Origin: Terrisporobacter mayombei
Lineage (GTDB): Bacteria > Bacillota > Clostridia > Peptostreptococcales > Peptostreptococcaceae
NCBI RefSeq assembly: GCF_020748465.1
Contig: NZ_JAHZMP010000002.1
Coordinates: forward strand, 682,001 to 746,000
Direction of reading: 5' to 3'
DNA length: 64,000 bases
Below are positions 27,405 through 34,429 of the stretch, piece after piece. The number at the start of each line of letters is the position of its first letter. Positions within the stretch are counted from its first letter, which is position 1. The translations under genes and the position numbers were made by a program. The notes beneath the pieces were generated by a model, which worked only from the letters and a program-made list of their open reading frames with translations, ran no database searches and had not been told where the DNA came from.

Positions 27405-27638
27405 ATGGATGCAACATCAATAATAAATTCAATTTACAAGCAAGAGGTAGCAAATGCGGTTGAGCAAAAGGTTTTATATATGGCTCAATTAGAGTTAGCT
27501 AAAGAACAATTAAAAGAGAAAGATAAAATAGTAAATAAGTTACAATCTGAAAATATAGAACTAGAAAATATAATACATGAGTTGCAAGAAAAAATTGAAC
27601 CGAATAAGGAGGAAGTTATTGAATGTATGGAAAATTAA
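27405..27638 (+). CDS. Small coiled-coil tail-region protein (77 aa)
   Basis: A 77-residue protein, almost wholly coiled coil (LKEKDKIVNKLQSENIELEN). ATG 27405 lies eight bases after GGAGG; an upstream ATG at 27390 overlaps that site. Overlaps the next gene. Such small helical proteins follow tail fibres in many Clostridia phages; function unknown. Confidence 0.65.
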   Translation: MDATSIINSIYKQEVANAVEQKVLYMAQLELAKEQLKEKDKIVNKLQSENIELENIIHELQEKIEPNKEEVIECMEN

Positions 27639-27964
27639 TAAATGGTGAGTTAACATATGCTCCCAAAGATTTAATAGAGGATGAAAAAGTAATATTAGAC
27701 TTTGATACTAATATAGAAGCTATGAAACAACATGGTTATAAATTAGTCGTGAGAATATTACCAGAACATAATTCAGACACTCAATATCTAGCACTAGGTG
27801 GATATTCGGAAGATTCTACTCAAATAACTATTAATTATATGGTTATGAATAAGGTGGATGACCCGGAGAAGTTGTTGAGAGAAACAATAAAAGATTTACA
27901 GGATGAAAGTAAATTTTTAAAGGATTGCTTACTTGAAATGAGTGAAGTTGTGTATGGTGGTTAA
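27623..27964 (+). CDS. XkdW-like tail-region protein
   Basis: A 113-residue protein beginning MYGKLINGELTYAPKD, reminiscent of the small proteins with a YGKxxNGxxxxAP start found after tail fibres in Bacillus and clostridial phages (XkdW-like). A C-terminal helix (EKLLRETIKDLQDESKFLKDCLLEM) probably oligomerises. Likely a fibre chaperone or attachment factor, an inference. It overlaps its predecessor. Confidence 0.6.
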   Translation: MYGKLINGELTYAPKDLIEDEKVILDFDTNIEAMKQHGYKLVVRILPEHNSDTQYLALGGYSEDSTQITINYMVMNKVDDPEKLLRETIKDLQDESKFLKDCLLEMSEVVYGG

Positions 27965-28010
27965 GAAACTATTATATAGATTAATATTTGGAAAAAGAGG
28001 GGGTGAAGTC

Positions 28011-28142
28011 ATGATGGCTATGTTATGGGCACAAGAAATAATGTGCGGAAATAAAACTTACGCACAGGTACCCAAGTTATTGAAGGAACCAGTAAAAACT
28101 GTATTAATAAATTCTGGATGTGAAGAACTAATTGTAGAATAG
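28011..28142 (+). CDS. Very small XkdX-like phage protein (43 aa)
   Basis: A 43-residue protein (AMLWAQEIMCGNKTYAQVPKL, ending GCEELIVE), of the short type commonly placed after XkdW-like genes. ATG 28011 follows AGGGGGTG; reading from 27942 would add a basic leader without a good start. Function unknown. Confidence 0.65.
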   Translation: MMAMLWAQEIMCGNKTYAQVPKLLKEPVKTVLINSGCEELIVE

Positions 28143-28155
28143 TTCTTTTTTTATT
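28124..28155 (+). terminator. Terminator overlapping gene end
   Basis: A stem agaacta / tagttct overlaps the last codons of the 43-residue gene and runs into T8. It probably ends the tail transcript before the membrane-protein gene. Confidence 0.65.
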
Positions 28156-28229
28156 CTCAATAGATAAGTAATGCAAAATGGAAATGTTTTTGATACCATG
28201 TATATAGATAGGTGTTTTGGGAGGAAAAT

Positions 28230-28661
28230 ATGAGTAAAAAAAGTAAATTAATATGTTTAATTTTTGCAGTATGTATAATTGGTATAGTATTATACTTCCT
28301 AAGATTCTACATGCATTGGGATGTAGATAATGTGAATCAATCTATTTCACATTCCGAGGTTTATAGTAATCAAGATATTGACACTGCAATGAATATTGTT
28401 AAGAGAGAATTTAGAGATGAATTTAAGGGATGTGTATTAACTGATTTATGGTATAACGAAGATATTAGTATTTCTTCATCAGATGAATGGGCAAAACAAT
28501 ATAATTCAGATGAGGCAATAATTTTACTATCAAACTTTGATGTAGATTCTTCTGGTGGGGATGGTAGTCTAGATCCAAATTCTACATATACTGATTGGCA
28601 ATGGATTCTAGTGCGTGATAGAGAAAATAGTAAATGGACACTTAAAACATGGGGATACTAA
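28230..28661 (+). CDS. Membrane-anchored protein, DUF4829-like
   Basis: A 143-residue protein with a single N-terminal membrane anchor (residues about 6-26) and an extracytoplasmic domain with YSNQDIDTAMNIVKREF, GCVLTDLWYNED and a C-terminal NSKWTLKTWGY. This resembles a widespread clostridial family (DUF4829-like) also found outside phages, whose role is unknown. It starts after GGGAGG and lies between tail and lysis genes, outside the main operon, so it may act in the lysogen's envelope. Confidence 0.7.
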   Translation: MSKKSKLICLIFAVCIIGIVLYFLRFYMHWDVDNVNQSISHSEVYSNQDIDTAMNIVKREFRDEFKGCVLTDLWYNEDISISSSDEWAKQYNSDEAIILLSNFDVDSSGGDGSLDPNSTYTDWQWILVRDRENSKWTLKTWGY

Positions 28662-28723
28662 TTAATTTCAATTTATCGAATAGTTACAGTGAACAATATC
28701 AATATATTACGAACTAAGTTTAT

Positions 28724-28761
28724 ATCACCTCGATAGTGTTAATACTTTTACTTGAGGTGAT
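28724..28761 (+). promoter_or_regulatory. Inverted repeat covering a ribosome binding site
   Basis: A perfect 8-bp inverted repeat (atcacctc at 28724-28731, gaggtgat at 28754-28761) whose right arm is the Shine-Dalgarno of the 33-residue peptide that follows. In the folded mRNA the start would be hidden. Confidence 0.5.
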
Positions 28762-28764
28762 TAA

Positions 28765-28866
28765 ATGAATATTTTATTGTACGGGGCTTTAATTTTATGC
28801 CTTATAGGTGTATCGGTTGGCATTCTATCTTTCGTAGGGATAGTTATACTTTATAAGTCAATATAG
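28765..28866 (+). CDS. 33-residue hydrophobic peptide
   Basis: A short frame encoding a single-span hydrophobic peptide (MNILLYGALILCLIGVSVGI...), with a strong GAGGTGAT site that can be sequestered by an inverted repeat. This layout resembles type I toxin mRNAs of Clostridia, but there is no Lys-rich tail as in the known difficile toxins, and no antisense RNA was identified. It could instead be a small holin-associated peptide. Confidence 0.45.
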   Translation: MNILLYGALILCLIGVSVGILSFVGIVILYKSI

Positions 28867-28931
28867 AAGGATATTTCTCATAATGTGTAGAATTATATTA
28901 GAAATATATTTATGCTATGGGGATGTTATTT

Positions 28932-29138
28932 ATGTATAGATTAGAGCCAGTAAGAAAAGGGTATTGTTGTTTATGTGAACATGTGACTAGCTTAGAATAT
29001 GCAGAAATTTGTTTATGTGGAGACGCAAGCTTAGTTAATGGAAAAATTGAAGATGTACAAGCTGAAGTTACTTGGACATGTGAAAAGTGTGGAAATAAAG
29101 TTAAATATATTGATAGAGTGAAAGTAGTTGCTGAATAA
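28932..29138 (+). CDS. Small zinc-ribbon protein
   Basis: A 68-residue protein with Cys pairs (GYCCLCE, ICLCG and CEKCG), so it probably binds zinc. The start is uncertain: ATGs at 28917, 28923 and 28932 are all possible; GGGGATG before 28932 is the best site. It sits just before the lysis genes. Function unknown. Confidence 0.55.
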   Translation: MYRLEPVRKGYCCLCEHVTSLEYAEICLCGDASLVNGKIEDVQAEVTWTCEKCGNKVKYIDRVKVVAE

Positions 29139-29145
29139 TTATGCA

Positions 29146-29180
29146 AAAGGATCTAATTAATTTTAGGTCCTTTTTTAATG
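29146..29180 (+). terminator. Terminator with T6-AATG tail before lysis genes
   Basis: A 10-bp stem (aaaggatcta / taggtccttt) with a wobble, followed by T6 and AATG, another member of the recurring junction family. Confidence 0.7.
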
Positions 29181-29199
29181 TCGAGAAAGTGAGGTATAT

Positions 29200-29430
29200 A
29201 TGAGCAATGAAATAATAATTGCAATTTTAGCATTCGTGGGAACCTTAGCTGGTTCCTATTTTAGTAATAACAAAAATACTGCGGTAATGCAGGAACAAAT
29301 AAAAGATGTAAAGGGAGATATAACTACTCTTAGCAACAGAGTAGATAAACATAACAATCTAATTGAGAGAATGGCAGTAGTAGAGCAGAGCTGTAAATCT
29401 GCTCACCATAGATTAGATAATATAAATTAG
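29200..29430 (+). CDS. Holin-associated membrane protein (XhlA-like)
   Basis: A 76-residue protein with an N-terminal membrane span (IIIAILAFVGTLAGSYF) followed by a coiled coil (EQIKDVKGDITTLSNRVDKH) and a helix ending in a CKSAHHRLD motif. This topology fits XhlA/haemolysin-like holin partners. It is directly upstream of the holin and endolysin genes. Good GAGG start. Confidence 0.7.
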   Translation: MSNEIIIAILAFVGTLAGSYFSNNKNTAVMQEQIKDVKGDITTLSNRVDKHNNLIERMAVVEQSCKSAHHRLDNIN

Positions 29431-29441
29431 GAGGTATGGTT

Positions 29442-29705
29442 ATGGATTTAACTTTTTTAAATGATTATGTTGTTTTAGTGATAGTAGGTATATGTGTATG
29501 TGTTGGGTATGTATTAAAGAATAGTTTTCCTTCACTAGATAATAAGTACATACCACTTATAATGGCAGTGCTTGGTGTTGTTCTTAATGTATGGTTAGTT
29601 AAGGTTATTAGTCCAGATGTAATTCTTGGGGGTATGTTTAGCGGCCTTGCAAGTACAGGGCTACATCAATTATTCGTTACATTAATTAATAAGGAGGTAA
29701 AATAG
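29442..29705 (+). CDS. Phage holin
   Basis: An 87-residue holin of the Phage_holin_5 type with three hydrophobic segments: about 8-25, 34-50 and 58-78. Contains NKYIPLIMAVLG and GLASTGLHQ. It forms membrane lesions that let the endolysin reach the wall. ATG 29442 lies six bases after AGGAGGT; the ATG at 29436 abuts it. A close paralogue lies in the chromosome at 48845. Confidence 0.85.
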   Translation: MDLTFLNDYVVLVIVGICVCVGYVLKNSFPSLDNKYIPLIMAVLGVVLNVWLVKVISPDVILGGMFSGLASTGLHQLFVTLINKEVK

Positions 29706-29707
29706 TT

Positions 29708-30631
29708 ATGACTACTAAAATATGGGGAATAGATGTAAGTAAATATAATTATCCAATTGATTGGAATAAAGTTAAAAATGCAGGAGTTGAGTTTGCGATA
29801 CTTAGGGTTGGATTTGCTTCTACTAGCAACAGAAATAATTTATATATAGATCCATACTTTGAAAAATTCTATAAAGATGCAAAATCTGTTGGTATGCCAG
29901 TAGGTGGTTATTTCTATAGTAGATGTAATAGTGTTGAAACTGCTAAATCAGAAGCAAAATTTATAATAAATACATTAAAAAATAAAAAGTTAGAATATCC
30001 AGTATGGCTAGATGTAGAAGATGCAAAAACATTAAAAACTACTTCAAAATCTAATATGACTAAAGCAGTTAAAACTTGTTTAGACGAATTAGAAAAAGCT
30101 GGATACTATGTTGGAATTTACAGCGGTAAATACATACTTAGAGATGAATTAAATGATAATGAACTAAAAGACTATGACCATTGGATAGCTCAATACTCTA
30201 AAGAATGTACATATTATAGCAAACACACAATGTGGCAGTTTGGTGGAGAAACTAATTTATTAAGAAGTAAAAAAATAAATGGAATAGGAAATGATGTTGC
30301 TGACCAAAATTATTGTTATATAGATTATCCAACCATTATTAAAACTAATGGATTAAACGGATATCCTAAACCTACTGTAGGAAAAGAAGATACTTATATT
30401 ACTAATAAAGTATCATTTTATATTACTAATAAAGTATCATTTTATATTCAGACTAAAGGAAAATTAAATATAAGAGAAAAAGCTAGCATGGAAGGTAAAA
30501 TATTATATACAGCTCCTAAAGGTGTAAAATATAAGATAACTAAGATGTCATCTAATGGGAAATGGGGGTATGCTCCATATCGTAAAGGTTGGTTATCTTT
30601 AAATAAAAATTATGTAGAAATTGTAAAATAA
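29708..30631 (+). CDS. Endolysin, GH25 muramidase with SH3 domain
   Basis: A 307-residue endolysin. Residues about 1-205 are a glycosyl hydrolase 25 catalytic domain: GIDVSKYN with the catalytic Asp, then FAILRVG, GGYFYSR, PVWLDVED with the acidic pair, and MWQFGG. A linker contains a tandem duplication (ITNKVSFYITNKVSFYI, encoded by a 24-bp repeat near 30400-30447). The C-terminal 70 residues are a bacterial SH3 wall-binding domain with KLNIREKASMEGKIL. It cuts the N-acetylmuramic-N-acetylglucosamine bond. It begins two bases after the holin with AAGGAGG. Confidence 0.93.
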   Translation: MTTKIWGIDVSKYNYPIDWNKVKNAGVEFAILRVGFASTSNRNNLYIDPYFEKFYKDAKSVGMPVGGYFYSRCNSVETAKSEAKFIINTLKNKKLEYPVWLDVEDAKTLKTTSKSNMTKAVKTCLDELEKAGYYVGIYSGKYILRDELNDNELKDYDHWIAQYSKECTYYSKHTMWQFGGETNLLRSKKINGIGNDVADQNYCYIDYPTIIKTNGLNGYPKPTVGKEDTYITNKVSFYITNKVSFYIQTKGKLNIREKASMEGKILYTAPKGVKYKITKMSSNGKWGYAPYRKGWLSLNKNYVEIVK

Positions 30632-30810
30632 ATAAAAAATAAGGTGGCCTTGCGCTAGCCGCCTTTGAATAAAAATAAATATAAGATGTTATTAGTTATT
30701 ACAATGTATGCATAAAATTACTAGAGTGTGTATATCATATTAATAATCCATGTTATAGTGTAATTTTAAAAGGCTGGTAAGGATCTATTTCCCTACCAGC
30801 CTTTTTTTAA
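30629..30810. repeat. Duplicated convergent-terminator block, copy 1
   Basis: This block resembles 31990-32180 along its whole length: an aaggtggc...gcctt hairpin (30640-30664), then GAATAAAAATAA, a central part with GTATGCATAAAA and CTAGAGT, and a final aaaaggctggta / taccagcctttt hairpin (30768-30805). The final hairpin serves both strands, ending the endolysin transcript and the convergent minus-strand gene. Confidence 0.8.
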
Positions 30811-31406
30811 CCAATTATGTGATTTTTAAATAATTCTTTGAAAGTGTCGCATTCAATATCTTGTTTATATAGAGAATAGATATATTTAACATTAGATATG
30901 TTTTTAATCGTATTTTTATAATTTTCAATATTTTCATTAAGCTTAGAGTATGATTTTTGTAATTCATTTAGATCATCACAATTGTTGAATGTATCCTCAT
31001 AGTTTTCTTTATACAGCTGATTTCCATTCAATGCAATGTTATATTTCCAAGACAACATTGAATCGTATTCTGAAGAGTGTCTAATTTGTACAGTATCAAA
31101 TATCTGATTTGGTTGTATTTCTATAGGGAACATAATCATTTCGTCTTCTCCATCATAGAAATATTTTATAATAGTATTAAATAATGTAAATACATATTTA
31201 TTATCATTTGATAAAGTTGTAAAACCAGACTCCTCGAAAAAATTAATGGCATCATTTACACCTTTTTCTCTTAACTTAATCCAGTCATTTTCTTTAAGTT
31301 TATGTAGATCTTCACCTATATTTAATAATTCGGTATATGCATTGATGCATTTTTCTTTATACTCCACTAGAGTTTTATTTTTTCTAACTAGTTCTTTTAC
31401 ATCCAT
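30807..31406 (-). CDS. Unknown 199-residue protein, accessory gene
   Basis: A minus-strand gene facing the endolysin. The protein is soluble, with helical and coiled-coil ends (LVRKNKTLVEYKEKCINAYTEL and LNENIENYKNTIKNIS) and a middle domain with EDEMIMFPIEIQPNQIF. I recognise no family. GGGAGA precedes the start. Its opposite orientation, own promoter and flanking duplicated terminator block are typical of a prophage accessory (moron) gene expressed in the lysogen. Confidence 0.65.
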   Translation of the reverse strand: MDVKELVRKNKTLVEYKEKCINAYTELLNIGEDLHKLKENDWIKLREKGVNDAINFFEESGFTTLSNDNKYVFTLFNTIIKYFYDGEDEMIMFPIEIQPNQIFDTVQIRHSSEYDSMLSWKYNIALNGNQLYKENYEDTFNNCDDLNELQKSYSKLNENIENYKNTIKNISNVKYIYSLYKQDIECDTFKELFKNHIIG

Positions 31407-31571
31407 AATAAGTTATCTCTCCCATCTGACTTTTTTAAAAAAATACCTTCCAATATAAATGTAATCGAGATTAAAAGATAATACAATATAAAAATATTTA
31501 TAAAGGACAGGCGATTATGTGTGTAGCACTACATATAAATAAATAAAGCTATATGGAGAGGAGGAAATTTA

Positions 31572-31760
31572 GTGAATCGTAAGCAGAGCTTAAAGCTTCA
31601 ACTATCCTTCAAAGAAAGCGTAAGAGATATAGAAATATATACATTTTTAATGGATGAGATAAAAGATACACTAGGAATAAGCGCCTATTTAAAAATGTTA
31701 GTTTCTAAGGATGAAAAGTTTATCAATTACAAGAATAGTGCAAAGAATGAAGAAGATTAA
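31572..31760 (+). CDS. Ribbon-helix-helix-like small protein 1
   Basis: A 62-residue protein with a beta strand and two helices (SLKLQLSFKESVRDIEIYTFLM, ISAYLKMLVSKDEKF), like CopG/Arc or ParR-type DNA-binding proteins. GTG start after GAGGAGG. It is a paralogue-like match in layout to the 55-residue gene at 33448, and the two share a downstream sequence (tataattctattttgattta). It may be a repressor or partition-like protein. Confidence 0.55.
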   Translation: MNRKQSLKLQLSFKESVRDIEIYTFLMDEIKDTLGISAYLKMLVSKDEKFINYKNSAKNEED

Positions 31761-31818
31761 TAAGTAAAAGAGTTCCAGAACTGCCATCCATAGAGCTCAA
31801 ACCTCAGCGAATTATCAA

Positions 31819-31857
31819 AGTATAATTCTATTTTGATTTATTCGATGAATTTATATA
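31819..31857 (+). repeat. Shared 3' flank of RHH gene 1
   Basis: The segment tataattctattttgattta and its neighbourhood reappear at 33674-33705, also behind a ribbon-helix-helix gene. The 490 bases between the RHH gene and the lipoprotein gene otherwise hold a duplicated terminator block. Confidence 0.65.
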
Positions 31858-31989
31858 AAACCATTCTAAAATCATTCTTGTACATTCTGTATGTAAATTT
31901 ATGATAATAAAAAACTGCTCCTTTTAATTACTATTCTTTTTCAATTATTATTGAATTACCATCCCCATTATTTCATTTATGATAAACGA

Positions 31990-32180
31990 TTAAATAAAAA
32001 AATAAGGTGGCCTTCCGTTAGCCACCTTGAATAAAAATAAGCGAAAGATACTATGGGATATTAGAGTGTATGCATAAAACTGCTAGAGTATGTCTACAAT
32101 ATTAATAACCATTATTTAATATAACTTTAAACTTTAAAAGGCTGGTAGGGAAATAAAATTCCTTACCAGCCTTTTAAATT
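31990..32180. repeat. Duplicated convergent-terminator block, copy 2
   Basis: Second copy of the block at 30629-30810, with hairpins at 32004-32028 (aaggtggc / gccacctt, perfect) and 32136-32175 (aaaaggctggta / taccagcctttt). It lies between the RHH gene and a minus-strand lipoprotein gene, again as a convergent terminator. Confidence 0.8.
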
Positions 32181-32250
32181 AGACTTCTGCTACATCCATT
32201 GTCATATTCATATTTTCAAGTCGTTCTTTAAAATCTACATCTACATTCAT
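32179..32250 (-). CDS. 23-residue peptide coupled to the lipoprotein gene
   Basis: A minus-strand frame starting directly at the base next to the lipoprotein stop codon (TAG-ATG) with GGGAG before it. It encodes an acidic peptide, MNVDVDFKERLENMNMTMD..., of unknown role. Translational coupling would give it the same expression as the lipoprotein. Short frames of this size can occur by chance. Confidence 0.35.
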   Translation of the reverse strand: MNVDVDFKERLENMNMTMDVAEV

Positions 32251-33102
32251 CTATTCTTCGCTCCCACTATTATAATATTTGTCCCAATCTGCATCGTCAT
32301 CACTAGTTGTTTTCTGTGCATCCCATTGTTTTTTCTCTTCTTCTCTTTGTTTCTCTCTTTCTAGTGCATCCTTTTTATGTTGTTTATTTTCATCTTTTAC
32401 CTGTTCTCTAATACCACAGTTATGGCAATATAGTGTACCTTTATAAGTCATCATGTAGTTACTTTCTTCACCACATATAACACAACCATTATTCATTTCT
32501 CCTAAATGTGTACCATCTTTAACACCCTTATAAAAACCATCTTCATCATAATTAGAATCTTTAGTACTAGTTTTAGTTGATGATTTAGTTGTCTTCTTAA
32601 CACTCTCACTGCGTTTGTCAGTTGTTTTCTTAGTGTTGTTGTTAGATTGTTCATCTGTATTTTGTAAGTTGTCATATCTGTACTCATATGCACTAATCCA
32701 GTTACTATCTGTTAAGTTAAATAATATATTAGTGTCTATTCCTTGTTTAGCACAGTATTCTGTTATCTGTTTTACAAACTCATCACATTCTTTTGTTAAT
32801 CCAGATTCTTTAGATTGTTGTTTTATTTCGTCTTTAGTTAACCCTTGCAAATCTATTTTGTTGTCTATAATAGCAATTGTTGTAACATATATATCTTTAT
32901 CTTTTGTTGTACTAACACTAACATCGCCATCAACAAAAGCTTTACTTAATAAATCTTGAACATATTTATCCATTGATTCTAAATCTGTTGTGTTTTCTAT
33001 TACGTCCTGTTTAGCATCATTTACCGCTTGTTTTGTTGTATTACATCCAACCATTCCTATTACTATAATTAAACTTATCACTAAACTTAATATTTTCTTC
33101 AT
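32251..33102 (-). CDS. Lipoprotein with zinc-ribbon domain
   Basis: A 283-residue lipoprotein: signal peptide with lipobox IGMVGC (Cys about residue 20). Residues about 25-150 form an exported domain of unknown type; 150-190 is Lys/Thr/Ser-rich low complexity; about 205-235 carries CVICGEESNYMMTYKGTLYCHNCG, a zinc ribbon; the end is a charged helical tail. Phage-encoded lipoproteins often block superinfection (Ltp type), which is a plausible but untested role. AGGAGGG start; own transcription unit in the minus direction. Confidence 0.65.
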   Translation of the reverse strand: MKKILSLVISLIIVIGMVGCNTTKQAVNDAKQDVIENTTDLESMDKYVQDLLSKAFVDGDVSVSTTKDKDIYVTTIAIIDNKIDLQGLTKDEIKQQSKESGLTKECDEFVKQITEYCAKQGIDTNILFNLTDSNWISAYEYRYDNLQNTDEQSNNNTKKTTDKRSESVKKTTKSSTKTSTKDSNYDEDGFYKGVKDGTHLGEMNNGCVICGEESNYMMTYKGTLYCHNCGIREQVKDENKQHKKDALEREKQREEEKKQWDAQKTTSDDDADWDKYYNSGSEE

Positions 33103-33447
33103 TATATACCCTCCTCATTTAATAATAGTAGCACAAAATACTATAAAAATTAATTTCTGGTCAAAAATATTACATATTATGGTATCTATTTTTTAAAAGT
33201 GTAGAAATAATCATTTCTTTCATTATATATACTCCTTAATTTTTACTTGCTTATATATATGCAGTGATTTATATAAAAGTTACATAAATTTATATAAATT
33301 TTAAATAAAAATTATGTAACAAGTATTAAAAACTTACATAGAATAAATTAAGAAAAAAGGATTTATACAATATTTATATAATAATATATGTGTAAAATTT
33401 ATACATTTTATAAATAAAATTTGAATAATAATTAAAGAGGTGATAAT
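33103..33447. other. Regulatory gap with long palindrome and small frame
   Basis: An AT-rich gap between divergent genes. It holds a 9-bp inverted repeat (gttacataa at 33279-33287, ttatgtaac at 33312-33320) with AT-rich interior, several TTTATATAA tracts, and a minus-strand 17-codon frame at 33170-33223 with an AGGAG site. The palindrome could be the operator or partition site of the ribbon-helix-helix protein encoded next to it. Confidence 0.4.
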
Positions 33448-33615
33448 GTGGCTAGTAACAAACCTACTATAATTAATATAAGCTTTAAAACATCAACTTT
33501 AGATGATCAGATTCTTTTAGATTGGCTAGAGCAGAAATTTTTAGAGTATGGTAAGAGTAATTATATTAAAAACGTGCTAAGAGAAAAGATGCTGGAAGAA
33601 ATCAATAAAGAATAA
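33448..33615 (+). CDS. Ribbon-helix-helix-like small protein 2
   Basis: A 55-residue protein missed by length cut-offs. A beta strand (TIINISFKTSTLDD) is followed by two helices (ILLDWLEQKFLEYGKSNYIKNVL), an Arc/CopG-like layout. GTG start after GAGGTGATAAT. It precedes the ATPase cassette, so it may regulate that cassette by binding the palindrome at 33279-33320. Confidence 0.55.
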   Translation: MASNKPTIINISFKTSTLDDQILLDWLEQKFLEYGKSNYIKNVLREKMLEEINKE

Positions 33616-33617
33616 TA

Positions 33618-33655
33618 AAAGAGTGCTACTGGCCTGGAAACCTCATAGCACTCTA
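33618..33655 (+). terminator. Terminator after RHH gene 2
   Basis: The arms gagtgcta and tagcactc pair around a loop of about 16 nt. No strong T tract follows. Confidence 0.5.
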
Positions 33656-33725
33656 AAGGGTTAGAACTATATGATATATAATTCTATTTTGATTTATTCT
33701 ATAAATATAATAGATACCCTTCTTT

Positions 33726-33788
33726 TTATATTAAATGTCTCAATAATTCGCAAAGTGCAGCTAATCCAAAATAAATACCAGCATTCAT
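33726..33788 (-). CDS. 20-residue amphipathic peptide
   Basis: A minus-strand frame with an excellent CGGAGG seven bases before ATG, encoding MNAGIYFGLAALCELLRHLI. This is a short amphipathic helix of the type that binds membranes. It lies divergently from the membrane/ATPase cassette. It may be a real micropeptide, but a frame this short cannot be proved from sequence. Confidence 0.4.
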   Translation of the reverse strand: MNAGIYFGLAALCELLRHLI

Positions 33789-33847
33789 TTCTTAACCTCC
33801 GATAAAAATATTAAGAATATTATTCACTTCTAAGGGGGATTTTATAG

Positions 33848-34243
33848 ATGGTAAGATATTACACTATTTCAGATTTTTTACATTTAGATGAACAGGAAAA
33901 GTTAGATGCAATAGAAAGATTTTTAAATCATGTCAAAAGGAACAAGGTTATATACTCAAGATTAGTGCTACTGATAGCATTAGTAATGAAAAGCAATGGT
34001 ATTGTTTATGCAGAAAGCTTCGAAACTTCTTTAAATAGTTCAGCTAGACAAATTATAGATATGCTACTTGTATTAGCTAAATATAGTTTCTTAGGTTTAG
34101 GATTAAAAGAAATGATGTCTACTATGATAGCTGGGGGAAGTTTTAAGGATGCTACTACAAGTGGAATGCAATACTTATTAACTTATGTATTAATAAGACT
34201 ATATCCTAGTTTGTTTAATATGTTTTCTAAGATTAATTTTTAG
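33848..34243 (+). CDS. Pilin-like / T4SS-like membrane protein
   Basis: A 131-residue membrane protein, first gene of a three-gene cassette. After a cytoplasmic N-terminus of about 35 residues it has three hydrophobic stretches (about 38-55, 68-90 and 105-125), with a possible signal-peptide-like SNGIVYA. A VirB2/TrbC-type topology comes to mind, but there is no sequence proof. Strong AAGGGGG start. Its place upstream of a small membrane protein and an ATPase resembles parts of conjugation machineries. Confidence 0.55.
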   Translation: MVRYYTISDFLHLDEQEKLDAIERFLNHVKRNKVIYSRLVLLIALVMKSNGIVYAESFETSLNSSARQIIDMLLVLAKYSFLGLGLKEMMSTMIAGGSFKDATTSGMQYLLTYVLIRLYPSLFNMFSKINF

Positions 34244-34255
34244 GGGGTATATAAT

Positions 34256-34429
34256 ATGAAGGAAAAAGTTATTACTATAGTATTAGCTTGCAGCTATAAT
34301 GGGTGTTTAATAGTAGGGTTAATAGGAATTATTCTTTATGCTTTTGGATTGCAAAAGTGTAAGAATACAGCTTCTATTTCAATAGGTATATATTTAGTAT
34401 TATCAATCTTAGGGAAGTGTTTAAAATGA
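34256..34429 (+). CDS. Small two-span membrane protein (57 aa)
   Basis: A 57-residue protein with two hydrophobic helices (about 5-30 and 40-54) and four cysteines. It is preceded by AGGGGG and its stop codon overlaps the ATPase start as ATGA. The tight coupling indicates a common complex. No recognised family. Confidence 0.65.
   Translation: MKEKVITIVLACSYNGCLIVGLIGIILYAFGLQKCKNTASISIGIYLVLSILGKCLK

Noticed and set aside
30400..30447. Tandem 24-bp repeat in the endolysin linker as a sign of inactivation
   Set aside because: The duplication keeps the frame and lies in the linker between catalytic and SH3 domains, so the enzyme should be intact.
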